DNA of 33,968 bases from DYIB01 sp049320945. Lineage in GTDB: Bacteria; Pseudomonadota; Gammaproteobacteria; Burkholderiales; Rhodocyclaceae. The notes beneath the pieces are model-generated. The model saw only the letters and a list, made by a program, of their open reading frames with translations. It ran no database searches and had not been told where the DNA came from. The position numbers and the translations under genes are program-made. The DNA lies in assembly GCA_049320945.1 (NCBI GenBank), contig JBMOQT010000354.1:1-33968 (forward strand), given 5' to 3'. Of the stretch, positions 15,487 to 22,942 are shown piece by piece; positions within the stretch are counted from its first letter, which is position 1; each line of letters begins with the position of its first letter.

Positions 15487-16675
15487 GGCGGGAAGTGGGT
15501 AGTGCAAAGTTGATAGTCGGGGCCATTCCGGAACCGAAACGCTTCATCGTCCACTCATCCTCTAATAATGGACACTCCTTGAGAACCATGCCCACTTCCT
15601 GCTCCACATGAACCTCCACATCAAAGCCCACGCAGGGATCCAGGGAATGGGCCACCAGCTTGGCCAGTTCTTTTTCGGCCCTCAAGCCGATCAGTGCCTG
15701 AGCCAGGGGGCCGGCGGGGTGGAAGTTCCACTCCGTAGGGGCCAGGATGCGGTAGTCCGCCACCTTGCCGTCCCTTAGGGTGGCCACATGGAACAAGAGA
15801 CCCCGGGAGGTTTCCACGCCGGCGAGGCCTACCTGTTCCGCATCTTTTGATATGGACCATGCATGGATGACTGGCAGGCTACCCTTGCGGAACCGTTCAG
15901 GCAGGGTTGCCAGTTCCACTAGTCGGGCCAGCAGGCGGGCACCCATGCCCCGTCCCCGTCGGGCTATCCATCCGGCCACCAGGGGATGGCCATGGGTACG
16001 GGCGATGGCCCCGGTTTCCGCCGGTGCGCCTCGCCAGTCCGGCAGGGTGCAGAAGGCCTGCTCGTCCAGTGCACGATGGGCCAGGTCCGTGGCTGTTTCC
16101 AGGCTCCACGCCGACAGTTCCGGTAGAAATCCGGTATGGCTGATGCCGGTGTCAGGGCCGTCGCCCAGGCTGGCGAAAAGGCGAGCGGGGAGGGTGCCGC
16201 CTTGTCGTATCCAGGCATCCAAGCCGGCCAAATCGCGGGTCAACCAGTCAGATGGGGCTTCCCCCAGCAGGCGTTCGCGCACAAGGGCGGCCAGGGTATC
16301 GGCAAACGTTTCTTCATTCGCCTGACGCAAGGCCATCAGGCTGGTCATGTCTGGTGCCTGCCCGGCTTCCTGGGGCCAGTCCAGCAACAGGCGCCAGGCG
16401 TGTTCCCGGGCCAGTTCCATGAGCACGGAGGGGGTGCCGGCCGTCTCATCCGTGATCCCCAAGGCCGCCCGGCATGCAGCCTTGGCTGCGGCCCGCTGGG
16501 CCTGACCGCACAGACTAAAGATCAAACCCGCCAGGTCGGCCGCTTCCTCGGGGGTGCGACCGGTCATGAGTTTGCGGGCCAGCTGGGGTCGGGTAGAGCG
16601 GATGGCAACGTCGGCGATCCTGTCCTCATGTTGGGTCAGGCGTACGTGGATGCGGCCTTCGAGTCGATTGGTCAT
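15479..16675 (-). CDS. hoxV: HoxV/HupK, hydrogenase maturation scaffold
   Basis: HoxV/HupK resembles a large subunit without its N-terminal nickel ligands and is proposed to hold the Fe(CN)2CO unit for HoxG. Seen here are the large-subunit-like stretches ETGAIARTHGHPLV, YRILAPTEWNFHPAGPL and SLDPCVGFDVEVH. The last corresponds to the L2 motif with only one cysteine kept. After that block about 40 further residues follow (from EQEVGMVLKECP). This looks like an unusual tail, and its end overlaps the hypA start. The start overlaps hoxT by 4 bp. Confidence 0.93.
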   Translation of the reverse strand: MTNRLEGRIHVRLTQHEDRIADVAIRSTRPQLARKLMTGRTPEEAADLAGLIFSLCGQAQRAAAKAACRAALGITDETAGTPSVLMELAREHAWRLLLDWPQEAGQAPDMTSLMALRQANEETFADTLAALVRERLLGEAPSDWLTRDLAGLDAWIRQGGTLPARLFASLGDGPDTGISHTGFLPELSAWSLETATDLAHRALDEQAFCTLPDWRGAPAETGAIARTHGHPLVAGWIARRGRGMGARLLARLVELATLPERFRKGSLPVIHAWSISKDAEQVGLAGVETSRGLLFHVATLRDGKVADYRILAPTEWNFHPAGPLAQALIGLRAEKELAKLVAHSLDPCVGFDVEVHVEQEVGMVLKECPLLEDEWTMKRFGSGMAPTINFALPTSRHA

Positions 16676-17187
16676 GACGGGCTTCCCTGGCCCAGGAGGG
16701 CCCCTAGGAAACCTCGGCGGCTCGCCGATCGTTCCAGCTTGGTGCTCAAACTGGGGGCAGGTGTTGCCGGTATATCTGCCGCCTGGGGCGCAAAGACCTC
16801 AGCCAGCACGGCCACCGCCACCGCCCTGGCCTGATCCATGTCTGCAAAATCAAACATGGGGGAGAACAGGGAGCTGGTGAGATAGGGGCCCAGGACGGCT
16901 TCGTGGGCGGTGAGGAATTCGTAGGTGCCGGAAGGAAATTCCACCTCCCGTTTGGTGCCGCTTGGCAGGGCTTCCCATTCGGCGTCGGTAGCGGGCAGGC
17001 AGATAAGGCTCATGGACCAGGGGGTGATGAGCACGCCTACCCAGACCTGCCCCAACTGGCGGAAGCCCACAGCCTCCACCGCTAGGGCTGGATTCACCAA
17101 GGCCATACCCGCCATGCGGGTGTCGGCGATGTGGCGAAAGGCAGCCTCTAGTCGACCGGAGGGATTGGAGTGGTCAACGTCAGTCAT
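16672..17187 (-). CDS. hoxT: HoxT/HupJ, HybE-type hydrogenase assembly chaperone
   Basis: A 171-aa protein of the HybE/HupJ family, chaperones that bind the Tat-exported hydrogenase before export. Recognisable blocks are NPALAVEAVGFRQ, VGVLITPWSMSLICLP, FPSGTYEFLTAHE and SLFSPMFDFADMDQARAVA. I start at MTDVDHSNP, which overlaps the rubredoxin gene by 8 bp. The in-frame extension upstream is the antisense-like reading of hoxR. The C-terminus (SRRGFLGALLGQG) resembles the family tail. Confidence 0.93.
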   Translation of the reverse strand: MTDVDHSNPSGRLEAAFRHIADTRMAGMALVNPALAVEAVGFRQLGQVWVGVLITPWSMSLICLPATDAEWEALPSGTKREVEFPSGTYEFLTAHEAVLGPYLTSSLFSPMFDFADMDQARAVAVAVLAEVFAPQAADIPATPAPSLSTKLERSASRRGFLGALLGQGSPS

Positions 17188-17395
17188 GCAGCACCATGAA
17201 CTGTTCCCGGGCGCCGTCGCAGTTGGGGCAGCGCCAATGGGGCGGGAGGTTAGCGAAGGGGGTGCCGGGGGAAATCTGCCACACCGGGTCACCCTCGGCA
17301 GGGTCATAGACATACCAGCAGATCTTGCACTCCAGCCGGGCGTCTGGAGGCAGGCGGCTGGCGTCGCCCAGGTAGGAGCCTTCGAAGGTGGTCAT
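17180..17395 (-). CDS. hoxR: HoxR/HupI rubredoxin
   Basis: A 71-aa rubredoxin with both iron-binding pairs: CKIC (Cys23, Cys26) with WYVYDPAEGDP, and CPNC near residues 56-59 after FANLPPHWR. In C. necator, HoxR is needed for an active membrane-bound hydrogenase at high O2, probably through electron transfer linked to its FeS clusters. The start is MTTFEGSYLGD. The 70 bp separating it from hoxQ contain no clear signal. It overlaps hoxT. Confidence 0.96.
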   Translation of the reverse strand: MTTFEGSYLGDASRLPPDARLECKICWYVYDPAEGDPVWQISPGTPFANLPPHWRCPNCDGAREQFMVLHD

Positions 17396-17465
17396 GGGTG
17401 TATTGTGGCCATACGGCCCCCGCTTTGTCTGCCCCTTGCCGGATTCGTAATTGCAGCCTTCATGT

Positions 17466-18305
17466 TTAGCCGATCCAGGCCAGGACTTCCGCCAGGCGAT
17501 CTGCACTGTCTTCCAGGTCCTCAGCCGAGGCCCGGGCTACTTCCGGCACGTCGCTGACCTCCAGGGTGTTGAGGATCAGGGCATCCTGGGAATTGAAGTA
17601 TTGCACCCACCAGACCCGGGCAATGCCCGTGGCGGTGATGCGGCAGTTGCCGTAGCCCCGGGATAGCAGGGTGACCGGGCCCCGGCCCAAGCGTTCGTCC
17701 AGCCAGGCGGCGTCCTCAGGCGAGAAGGGCAGCAGGGACAGATTGATGACGTGGGTGCCGCCGTCGGGACGGGCGGTGTGCTCCGCGATCTCCGCCAGCA
17801 GGGCCGGGGCGTTGATGACGCCGGGACTGACCGGGGCTTGGGCGGGCTTGGCCAGGCCGGTCATGGCGGCGCAAAGGATGGCGGCGGGCACGTCGCCCAC
17901 TTCCACCCGGTCCATATAGAGGTGGCCATCCTTGTCCCGTCCCAGCAGGCGCCACACGCCAGCGAACACGCTTTCCTGGATGGAGAGGACACCATCCTCG
18001 CCAGTGACCTGGGCGCTGACCTCCCCTTCGCCCAGCAGCTGGTTGATGAGCTGCCGGTCCTTTTCGGCCAAGTGATGCATGTCCAGACAGTAGGAGCCCC
18101 CGCCGGGGCGCCATTTCTGGGTGGCTTCCAACAACTGCTCTAGCCAGGCCCGGACAGCGGTGTGGTCACGAATGTCTTGCGGCTCCGGTAGGATGGGGGG
18201 CTGGAAGGTGCGCATGTCGTGGGGCATGGGCAGGTAATCCAGGGGCTCCTCTTCCTGGTGGGAGCCAGGGCCTAGGGCGACGACGGGAATGGGGAAGGCA
18301 TGCAT
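17466..18305 (-). CDS. hoxQ: HoxQ/HupH, small-subunit maturation protein
   Basis: A 279-aa protein starting MHAFPIPVVALGPGSHQEEEP, as in HupH/HoxQ/HyaF. In C. necator HoxQ and HoxO bind the HoxK precursor before Tat export. Conserved blocks are LGEGEVSAQV, QESVFAGVWRL, VGDVPAAIL, HVINLSLLPFSPEDAAWLDERLG and LSRGYGNCRI-TG-RVWWVQYFNS-D-LILNTLEV. Alternative upstream Mets lack the family start. Ten bp separate it from hoxO. Confidence 0.95.
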   Translation of the reverse strand: MHAFPIPVVALGPGSHQEEEPLDYLPMPHDMRTFQPPILPEPQDIRDHTAVRAWLEQLLEATQKWRPGGGSYCLDMHHLAEKDRQLINQLLGEGEVSAQVTGEDGVLSIQESVFAGVWRLLGRDKDGHLYMDRVEVGDVPAAILCAAMTGLAKPAQAPVSPGVINAPALLAEIAEHTARPDGGTHVINLSLLPFSPEDAAWLDERLGRGPVTLLSRGYGNCRITATGIARVWWVQYFNSQDALILNTLEVSDVPEVARASAEDLEDSADRLAEVLAWIG

Positions 18306-18315
18306 GGCGGATTCC

Positions 18316-18750
18316 TCAGTGGCAGACGGCGGGGCCCAAGGCGTTGACGGCGATGCCGATGGATGGTGGCCGGCTGGGGGGCGCGGCCAAAAGTTCCTGG
18401 ATGCGGTCAAGATAGACGGCCCAGTCCTGGATGCCGGACAGGGCGCCGATATAGGCGCCGCCCCGCAGAAACACCAGGGTGGGTTTGCGGTTGAAGCCGT
18501 AGCGGGCCTGTATCTCGGATTCCAGGGCAGTGGAGACTACGGCGGCCCGGAAGCGACCGGGGAACGCCCGCAGCAGTTCCGGCAGCACCACGGCCACGTC
18601 CAGGCATTCCGGGTGCTGCACCGGGTCACCGCCGCAGAACAGCACGGCGTCACCTGGCGCATCGCAGAAGGTGTTGAGGTTGCCGGGATCCAGCAGGGGA
18701 AGGCCGTATTCAGCAGTGAGACGCTGAATGAGGGGATGAAGTTGGGTCAT
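18316..18750 (-). CDS. hoxO: HoxO/HupG, thioredoxin-like HyaE-type chaperone
   Basis: A 144-aa protein of the HyaE/HupG family with a thioredoxin fold but no CxxC active site (FCGGDPVQHPECLDVAVVLPEL is the matching region). The C-terminal half reads GFNRKPTLVFLRGGAYIGALSGIQDW, typical of the family. It is thought to recognise the Tat signal peptide of HoxK together with HoxQ. It overlaps hoxL by 4 bp. Confidence 0.94.
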   Translation of the reverse strand: MTQLHPLIQRLTAEYGLPLLDPGNLNTFCDAPGDAVLFCGGDPVQHPECLDVAVVLPELLRAFPGRFRAAVVSTALESEIQARYGFNRKPTLVFLRGGAYIGALSGIQDWAVYLDRIQELLAAPPSRPPSIGIAVNALGPAVCH

Positions 18751-19052
18751 TGGGCAGATCCTCTCAGATGGGGCGGCAGTTCTGGCGTGCGGTCGAACAG
18801 GTCGGTGAAATAGGCGGAGATGTCGGTCTCCCCGGCCATCGCCGCTTCCAGGCCGTCCAAGGCCGCATCGATACGGGCCGCCGTTTCCGCGTTAATCACT
18901 TCCCGGGCGGCATCGATAAAACTCAGCACCCAGGTGCCGGGGGACTGCTCGCCCACCAGTGCCATGTCCAGCCGGCGCACGCCGTGACGGCCCCGGCACA
19001 GGGCGACGAAGCCATGACATTCGATGACCTGCATGGGGATGCCGACACACAT
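18747..19052 (-). CDS. hoxL: HoxL/HupF, HypC-like chaperone specific to HoxG
   Basis: A 101-aa HypC paralogue starting MCVGIPMQVIE with the functional Cys2. The longer, acidic C-terminus (SAYFTDLFDRTPELPPHL) separates HoxL/HupF from general HypC. It delivers or protects the iron centre of HoxG, and the family is required in oxygen. It overlaps hoxM by 1 bp and hoxO by 4 bp, so translation is probably coupled. Confidence 0.95.
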   Translation of the reverse strand: MCVGIPMQVIECHGFVALCRGRHGVRRLDMALVGEQSPGTWVLSFIDAAREVINAETAARIDAALDGLEAAMAGETDISAYFTDLFDRTPELPPHLRGSAQ

Positions 19053-19705
19053 CAGAAAGCCCCCGCCGTTTCCAGGAATCGCCCCAGGAATCGTCCGTCG
19101 CCAATGCGGCAGGCTTGGTCGGGACTGGGGCGCTGGCTTTCATAGGGCGTGATGTCCAGGCAGTCCAGGGTGATACGCTCCTCTGGGCCGGGGGGCATGG
19201 CACGCCGTTCGGGCGCCGCACCCCAGGTGCGCAGGACGTCAACCGCTACTTCGACGGCCACGGGCAGCGTGGTCTTCACCGTGTTCGTGAGGCTGCCACC
19301 GTAGTCTTCCAGCGTTTCCGGCTGTACACCGATGAGGACGATGTGCTCCGGCTGCCATCCCTTCAGAGCGGCCACCGCCAGGACCTCCTGAAAGCCGGTC
19401 TGGTGCAGGCTCATCTTCTTGGCCCCCATGAAGGCGGGCACCTCGCCGTCCCGAGCGATCTTCACCGTACCCGGGCGCAGGCCGTAGTCCACGGCGTCCA
19501 GTATCAGCAGCTTGCGGCAGTGTTCCACGAAGGGCAGCAAGTACAAACCCTGTGTTCCGCCGTCCAGCAGGCGGGTGCCGGGACCGAAGCGCCAGTGCTG
19601 GTGCAGGTGTTCCAGGGCCCGAATGCCGAAGCCCTCATCGGCCCACAGCAGGTTACCGATGCCCAGCACCAGGATGTCGCTGGCGTAATCCAGGGTGCTA
19701 TCCAT
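19052..19705 (-). CDS. hoxM: HoxM/HupD, endopeptidase processing the large subunit
   Basis: A nickel-dependent maturation protease that removes the C-terminal peptide of HoxG after nickel insertion. Ligand residues seen are Glu in GIGNLLWADEGFG, Asp in LILDAVDYG and His in SLHQTGFQE. Other family blocks are LLDGGTQGLYLLPF and GVQPETLEDYGGSLT. The start is MDSTLDYASD, giving 217 aa. The long upstream open frame is antisense-like translation of hupE. The substrate tail is present on HoxG (15 residues after the final His). Confidence 0.96.
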   Translation of the reverse strand: MDSTLDYASDILVLGIGNLLWADEGFGIRALEHLHQHWRFGPGTRLLDGGTQGLYLLPFVEHCRKLLILDAVDYGLRPGTVKIARDGEVPAFMGAKKMSLHQTGFQEVLAVAALKGWQPEHIVLIGVQPETLEDYGGSLTNTVKTTLPVAVEVAVDVLRTWGAAPERRAMPPGPEERITLDCLDITPYESQRPSPDQACRIGDGRFLGRFLETAGAF

Positions 19706-19716
19706 GGTGAGCAGCC

Positions 19717-20286
19717 TCAGTTTAGGGCCAACCAGGCACCGGCGAGGGCTACGCCTGCGCCACCGACCCGCAGGATGACCTCCGCCCGGCGGTGGGTGTA
19801 CCAGCCTAGGGCCACGCCCAAGCCATGAAGGGAGGCTGTGGCCAGGACGAAACCGGTGGCGAAGGCCGCCAGGCTGTCCCGGGGCGCCTCGGCTCCGTGG
19901 GCGTAGCCGTGGAACAGGGCAAAGGCCGCCACCAGTGCCATGCCTACACCAGTGTGCAGGCGCAGGGAGAAAGCTACCAGCAGGCCTAGGAACACCACCG
20001 AGGCAACGATGCCGTTTTCCACCTGAGGCAGGGGCAGGCCAGTCATGCCCATGAATGCACCCACCGCCATGACGGAGACGAAGGCGAGGGGGATCTTCCA
20101 CAGGGCGTCCTTCGCCGGCTGCTGGGCGGACCATAGGCCCACGGCCACCATGGCCAGCAGGTGGTCCAGGCCGGTGTAAGGGTGGGTCAGGCCTGCTACC
20201 AGGCCCCCGTCGTGGCCGGGATGGGCCAAAGCCGTGCCGGAGGCCAGCAACAGGAACAGGGCAGTGGGGAGGGTAAAGCGTTTCAT
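19717..20286 (-). CDS. hupE: HupE/UreJ-family nickel permease
   Basis: A 189-aa membrane protein with a signal peptide (MKRFTLPTALFLLLASGTALA) and the family signature HPGHDGG-GLTHPYTGLDHLLAMVAVGLW. About six further hydrophobic segments follow, including FHGYAHGAE and SLHGLGVALGW. HupE-type proteins import Ni2+ for hydrogenase in Rhizobium. A good ribosome binding site (AAGGAGA) precedes the start. The C. necator operon lacks a gene here and has the permease hoxN after hoxJ instead. Here hupE probably replaces it. Confidence 0.95.
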   Translation of the reverse strand: MKRFTLPTALFLLLASGTALAHPGHDGGLVAGLTHPYTGLDHLLAMVAVGLWSAQQPAKDALWKIPLAFVSVMAVGAFMGMTGLPLPQVENGIVASVVFLGLLVAFSLRLHTGVGMALVAAFALFHGYAHGAEAPRDSLAAFATGFVLATASLHGLGVALGWYTHRRAEVILRVGGAGVALAGAWLALN

Positions 20287-20335
20287 AAGGTCTCCTTGGA
20301 TGTTTTGGAAGTCGAAGGCAGGGCTTGGCTCAGGG

Positions 20336-21052
20336 TCACGGCTTGTCATCCTTGAACATGCGCCAACCGGACAGCATGGTGGAGACCAAGCTCTGGCGGG
20401 ACATGATGTCTTCCCGGATGGCCGCGTAGACATGGACCATCACGAACAAGACCATCACCCACATGCCCGCATGGTGCCAAGTGTGCACGTCCTGGCTCTG
20501 GCCGAACAGGGGGATAACCCAAGAGGTGAACAGGGTGTGAGACCAGCTGCCTTCCTGGGCCCCTTCGCCGTAGAGGGCGAAGCCGGTAACGATCATGAAC
20601 ACCACCGTGGTGAGGAACAGGCCGAACATGGCCAGTTGAGCCAGGGGGTTGTGGCCCACGTACTTCTTCGGGGCCCGCTCCAGGAACAGGTACCAGCGCA
20701 GTTCGAACAGCACCTCCTTCCACCAGTTGGCATTGAAGATGGGCAACACGAACAGCTGCCGGGCATGGGCGTTGCCCACGAAGGCCCAGTAGATCCGGCC
20801 AAGGAATCCGGCCAGCAGCACGTAGCCGGCGACGAAATGGATGAAACGGATGTAGCCCATGAGGAAATGGGCGCTGGCCTCGCCCGGCAGACTGGGCAGA
20901 GGGCTGGCGATGAACCAGCCGCTGACGGCCAGCACCGTGATGGCCAAGGCGTTGACCCAATGCCAGAGGCGCACAGGGGCTTCGTAGACGTATACCGCGC
21001 GGACGTTACGGCCGTGGTCCACCGCTTCCCGCATGTCTTGTGCTGAGAGCAT
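20336..21052 (-). CDS. hoxZ: HoxZ/HupC, di-heme cytochrome b anchoring the hydrogenase
   Basis: A membrane cytochrome b of 238 aa with four hydrophobic segments. Likely heme-ligand histidines lie in VRLWHWVNAL, FIHFVAGYVL and VHTWHHAGMW/MVHVYAA. It takes electrons from the HoxK distal cluster and passes them to the quinone pool, and it holds HoxGK to the periplasmic face of the membrane. A strong hairpin lies between hoxG and this gene. hupE follows after 49 bp. Confidence 0.96.
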   Translation of the reverse strand: MLSAQDMREAVDHGRNVRAVYVYEAPVRLWHWVNALAITVLAVSGWFIASPLPSLPGEASAHFLMGYIRFIHFVAGYVLLAGFLGRIYWAFVGNAHARQLFVLPIFNANWWKEVLFELRWYLFLERAPKKYVGHNPLAQLAMFGLFLTTVVFMIVTGFALYGEGAQEGSWSHTLFTSWVIPLFGQSQDVHTWHHAGMWVMVLFVMVHVYAAIREDIMSRQSLVSTMLSGWRMFKDDKP

Positions 21053-21074
21053 GTCTTTCTCCTAGGGGGTGGGT

Positions 21075-21123
21075 AGTGGGTGGTTGGGAGGGTGGAGCCA
21101 ACTCCACACTCCCATTCCCCACT
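21075..21123 (-). promoter_or_regulatory. Hairpin in the hoxG-hoxZ gap
   Basis: A stem of 12 bp with one mismatch: 21086-21097 pairs with 21102-21113 across a 4-nt loop, with weaker outer pairing. There is no T-run after it in the direction of transcription, so it is not a standard terminator. It may protect the hoxKG mRNA from 3' decay and so lower relative expression of later genes. Confidence 0.6.
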
Positions 21124-21130
21124 GCCGGGT

Positions 21131-22927
21131 TTACCTGACCTTCACGCTGCTTATTTCCTGTCCGTTCGGCGACATCACGTGGGTGGAGCAGGCCAGACAG
21201 GGGTCAAAGCTGTGGATGGTGCGCAGGATCTCCACGGGCTGGTCTGCCTTGGCTACTGGGGTGTTCAAGAGGCTGGCCTCGAAGGCTCCGATCTGACCCT
21301 TGGCATCCCGGGGGCTGCCGTTCCAGGTGGTGGGCACCACGCACTGGTAGTTGTCGATTTTGGTGTCCTTGATGCGAATCCAGTGGCCCAGGGCGCCCCG
21401 GGGGGCCTCGCTGAAGCCCACGCCCTTGGCTTCCTTGGGCCAAGTGGAGGGCTCCCACTTGTCGATGTTGGCCGTGGCTTGGTCGCCGGCTTTCAGATTG
21501 GCCACGAGCTTGTCCTGGAAATAGCGCATCTTGTGGGCGGCCCAGGATGCCTCCAGGCCCCGGGCGACGGTGCGGCCCAAGGTGGAGAACAGGGCGGTGA
21601 GCGGCAGGTCCAGCTTCTTCAGAACCATGTCCACCGGCTCCTTGAACTCGGGCTTCTTCTGCACGTAGCCGATGATGTAGCGGGCCAGAGGGCCCACTTC
21701 CATGGCATGGCCGCGCCAGCGGGGGGCCTTGATCCAGGAGTACTTGCCACCCTCGTCGATCTGCTCGATGTTGGTGGAAGTCCCCTTGGTGTTCTTGCCC
21801 AGCTCGTAATGAGGTATGGTCTCGCCGTCCCAGGGGTGTAGGCCCTTGCCTGGGGTGCCTCCGTGGTACTCGAACCAAGAATGGTCCACGAACTCCTGGA
21901 TCTGGTCGGGGTCCCGCAGATCCACCTCGTGCACCTTGGACAGGTCGCCGTTGATGATGGCGCCTCGGGGCATCATCAGGTTGGAGGCTGTATAGTCGTT
22001 GGCCTTGTCCGGGATGTCGCCGTAGGCCAGAACCGAGCGGGAAGAGAGACCGCCGCCGTAGGTCCAGTCCTTGTAGAAAGAGCCGATGGCCAGTAGGTCT
22101 GGAACGTAGACTTGGTCGATGAACTCGATGGTACGGTCGATGATGTAGGAGACGAGGTTCAGGCGCTCCATGTTGATGGCACCGACCGCACCCGTGTCGT
22201 GGACATTGATGGCGCAAGGCACCCCCCCCACCAGCCAGTTGGGGTGGGGGTTCTTGCCGCCGTAGATGGTGTGGACCTTAACGACCTCCTTTTGGAAATC
22301 CAGGGCCTCCAGGTAGTGGGTCACCGCCATGAGGTTGGCCTCGGGGGGCAGCTTGTAAGCCGGGTTGCCCCAGTAGCCGTTCATGAAGGGACCCAGCTGG
22401 CCGGATTCCACGAATTTCTTCAGCCGGTTTTGCACGTCTCTGAAGTAACCGGGGGATGAAAGTGGCCAGGGGGAGATGCTCTGGGCCAGTTCCGAGGTTT
22501 TCTTGGGGTCGGCATTCAAGGCGGAAACCACATCCACCCAGTCCAGGGCGTGGAGGTGATAGAAGTGCACTACGTGGTCATGCACCTGCAGCGCCAACTG
22601 CATGATGTTGCGGATGCTGTTAGCGTTTTCTGGGATCTTGATGTCCAGGGCATCCTCCACGGCCCGCACGCTGGTGAGGGCATGGGTGCCGGTGCACACG
22701 CCGCAGATGCGTTCGGTAAAGGCCCACGCATCCCGGGGGTCGCGGCCCTTGAGAATGACCTCCAGGCCGCGCCACATGGTGCCGGTGGAGACCGCGTTGC
22801 GAATCACGTTGTTGGAGTCTAGGTTCACCTCCACGCGCATGTGGCCCTCGATGCGAGTCACCGGATCCACCACCACGCGCTTGCCGGTGTTGTCTAGCTT
22901 GAATCCTTGGGTTTCGTAAACGCCCAT
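21131..22927 (-). CDS. hoxG: Membrane-bound [NiFe]-hydrogenase large subunit
   Basis: The H2-oxidising catalytic subunit, 598 aa. The nickel ligands are in RICGVCTGTHA and DPCLACSTH. After that His comes VMSPNGQEISSVKVR, the 15-residue peptide removed by HoxM. Other family blocks are VVDPVTRIEGHMRVEV, GTMWRGLEVILKGRDPRDAWAFTERICG and EAPRGALGHWI. The gas-channel positions carry the small residues (Val in CGVC, Leu in HFYHL) where HoxC has Ile and Phe. It follows hoxK by 15 bp. The folded pair is exported together on the HoxK Tat signal. Confidence 0.98.
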   Translation of the reverse strand: MGVYETQGFKLDNTGKRVVVDPVTRIEGHMRVEVNLDSNNVIRNAVSTGTMWRGLEVILKGRDPRDAWAFTERICGVCTGTHALTSVRAVEDALDIKIPENANSIRNIMQLALQVHDHVVHFYHLHALDWVDVVSALNADPKKTSELAQSISPWPLSSPGYFRDVQNRLKKFVESGQLGPFMNGYWGNPAYKLPPEANLMAVTHYLEALDFQKEVVKVHTIYGGKNPHPNWLVGGVPCAINVHDTGAVGAINMERLNLVSYIIDRTIEFIDQVYVPDLLAIGSFYKDWTYGGGLSSRSVLAYGDIPDKANDYTASNLMMPRGAIINGDLSKVHEVDLRDPDQIQEFVDHSWFEYHGGTPGKGLHPWDGETIPHYELGKNTKGTSTNIEQIDEGGKYSWIKAPRWRGHAMEVGPLARYIIGYVQKKPEFKEPVDMVLKKLDLPLTALFSTLGRTVARGLEASWAAHKMRYFQDKLVANLKAGDQATANIDKWEPSTWPKEAKGVGFSEAPRGALGHWIRIKDTKIDNYQCVVPTTWNGSPRDAKGQIGAFEASLLNTPVAKADQPVEILRTIHSFDPCLACSTHVMSPNGQEISSVKVR

Positions 22928-22942
22928 GTTCGTCGTCCTCAG

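Noticed and set aside
21075..21123. Rho-independent terminator after hoxG
   Set aside because: The hairpin is strong, but no T-run follows it on the transcribed minus strand, and hoxZ is needed with hoxKG.
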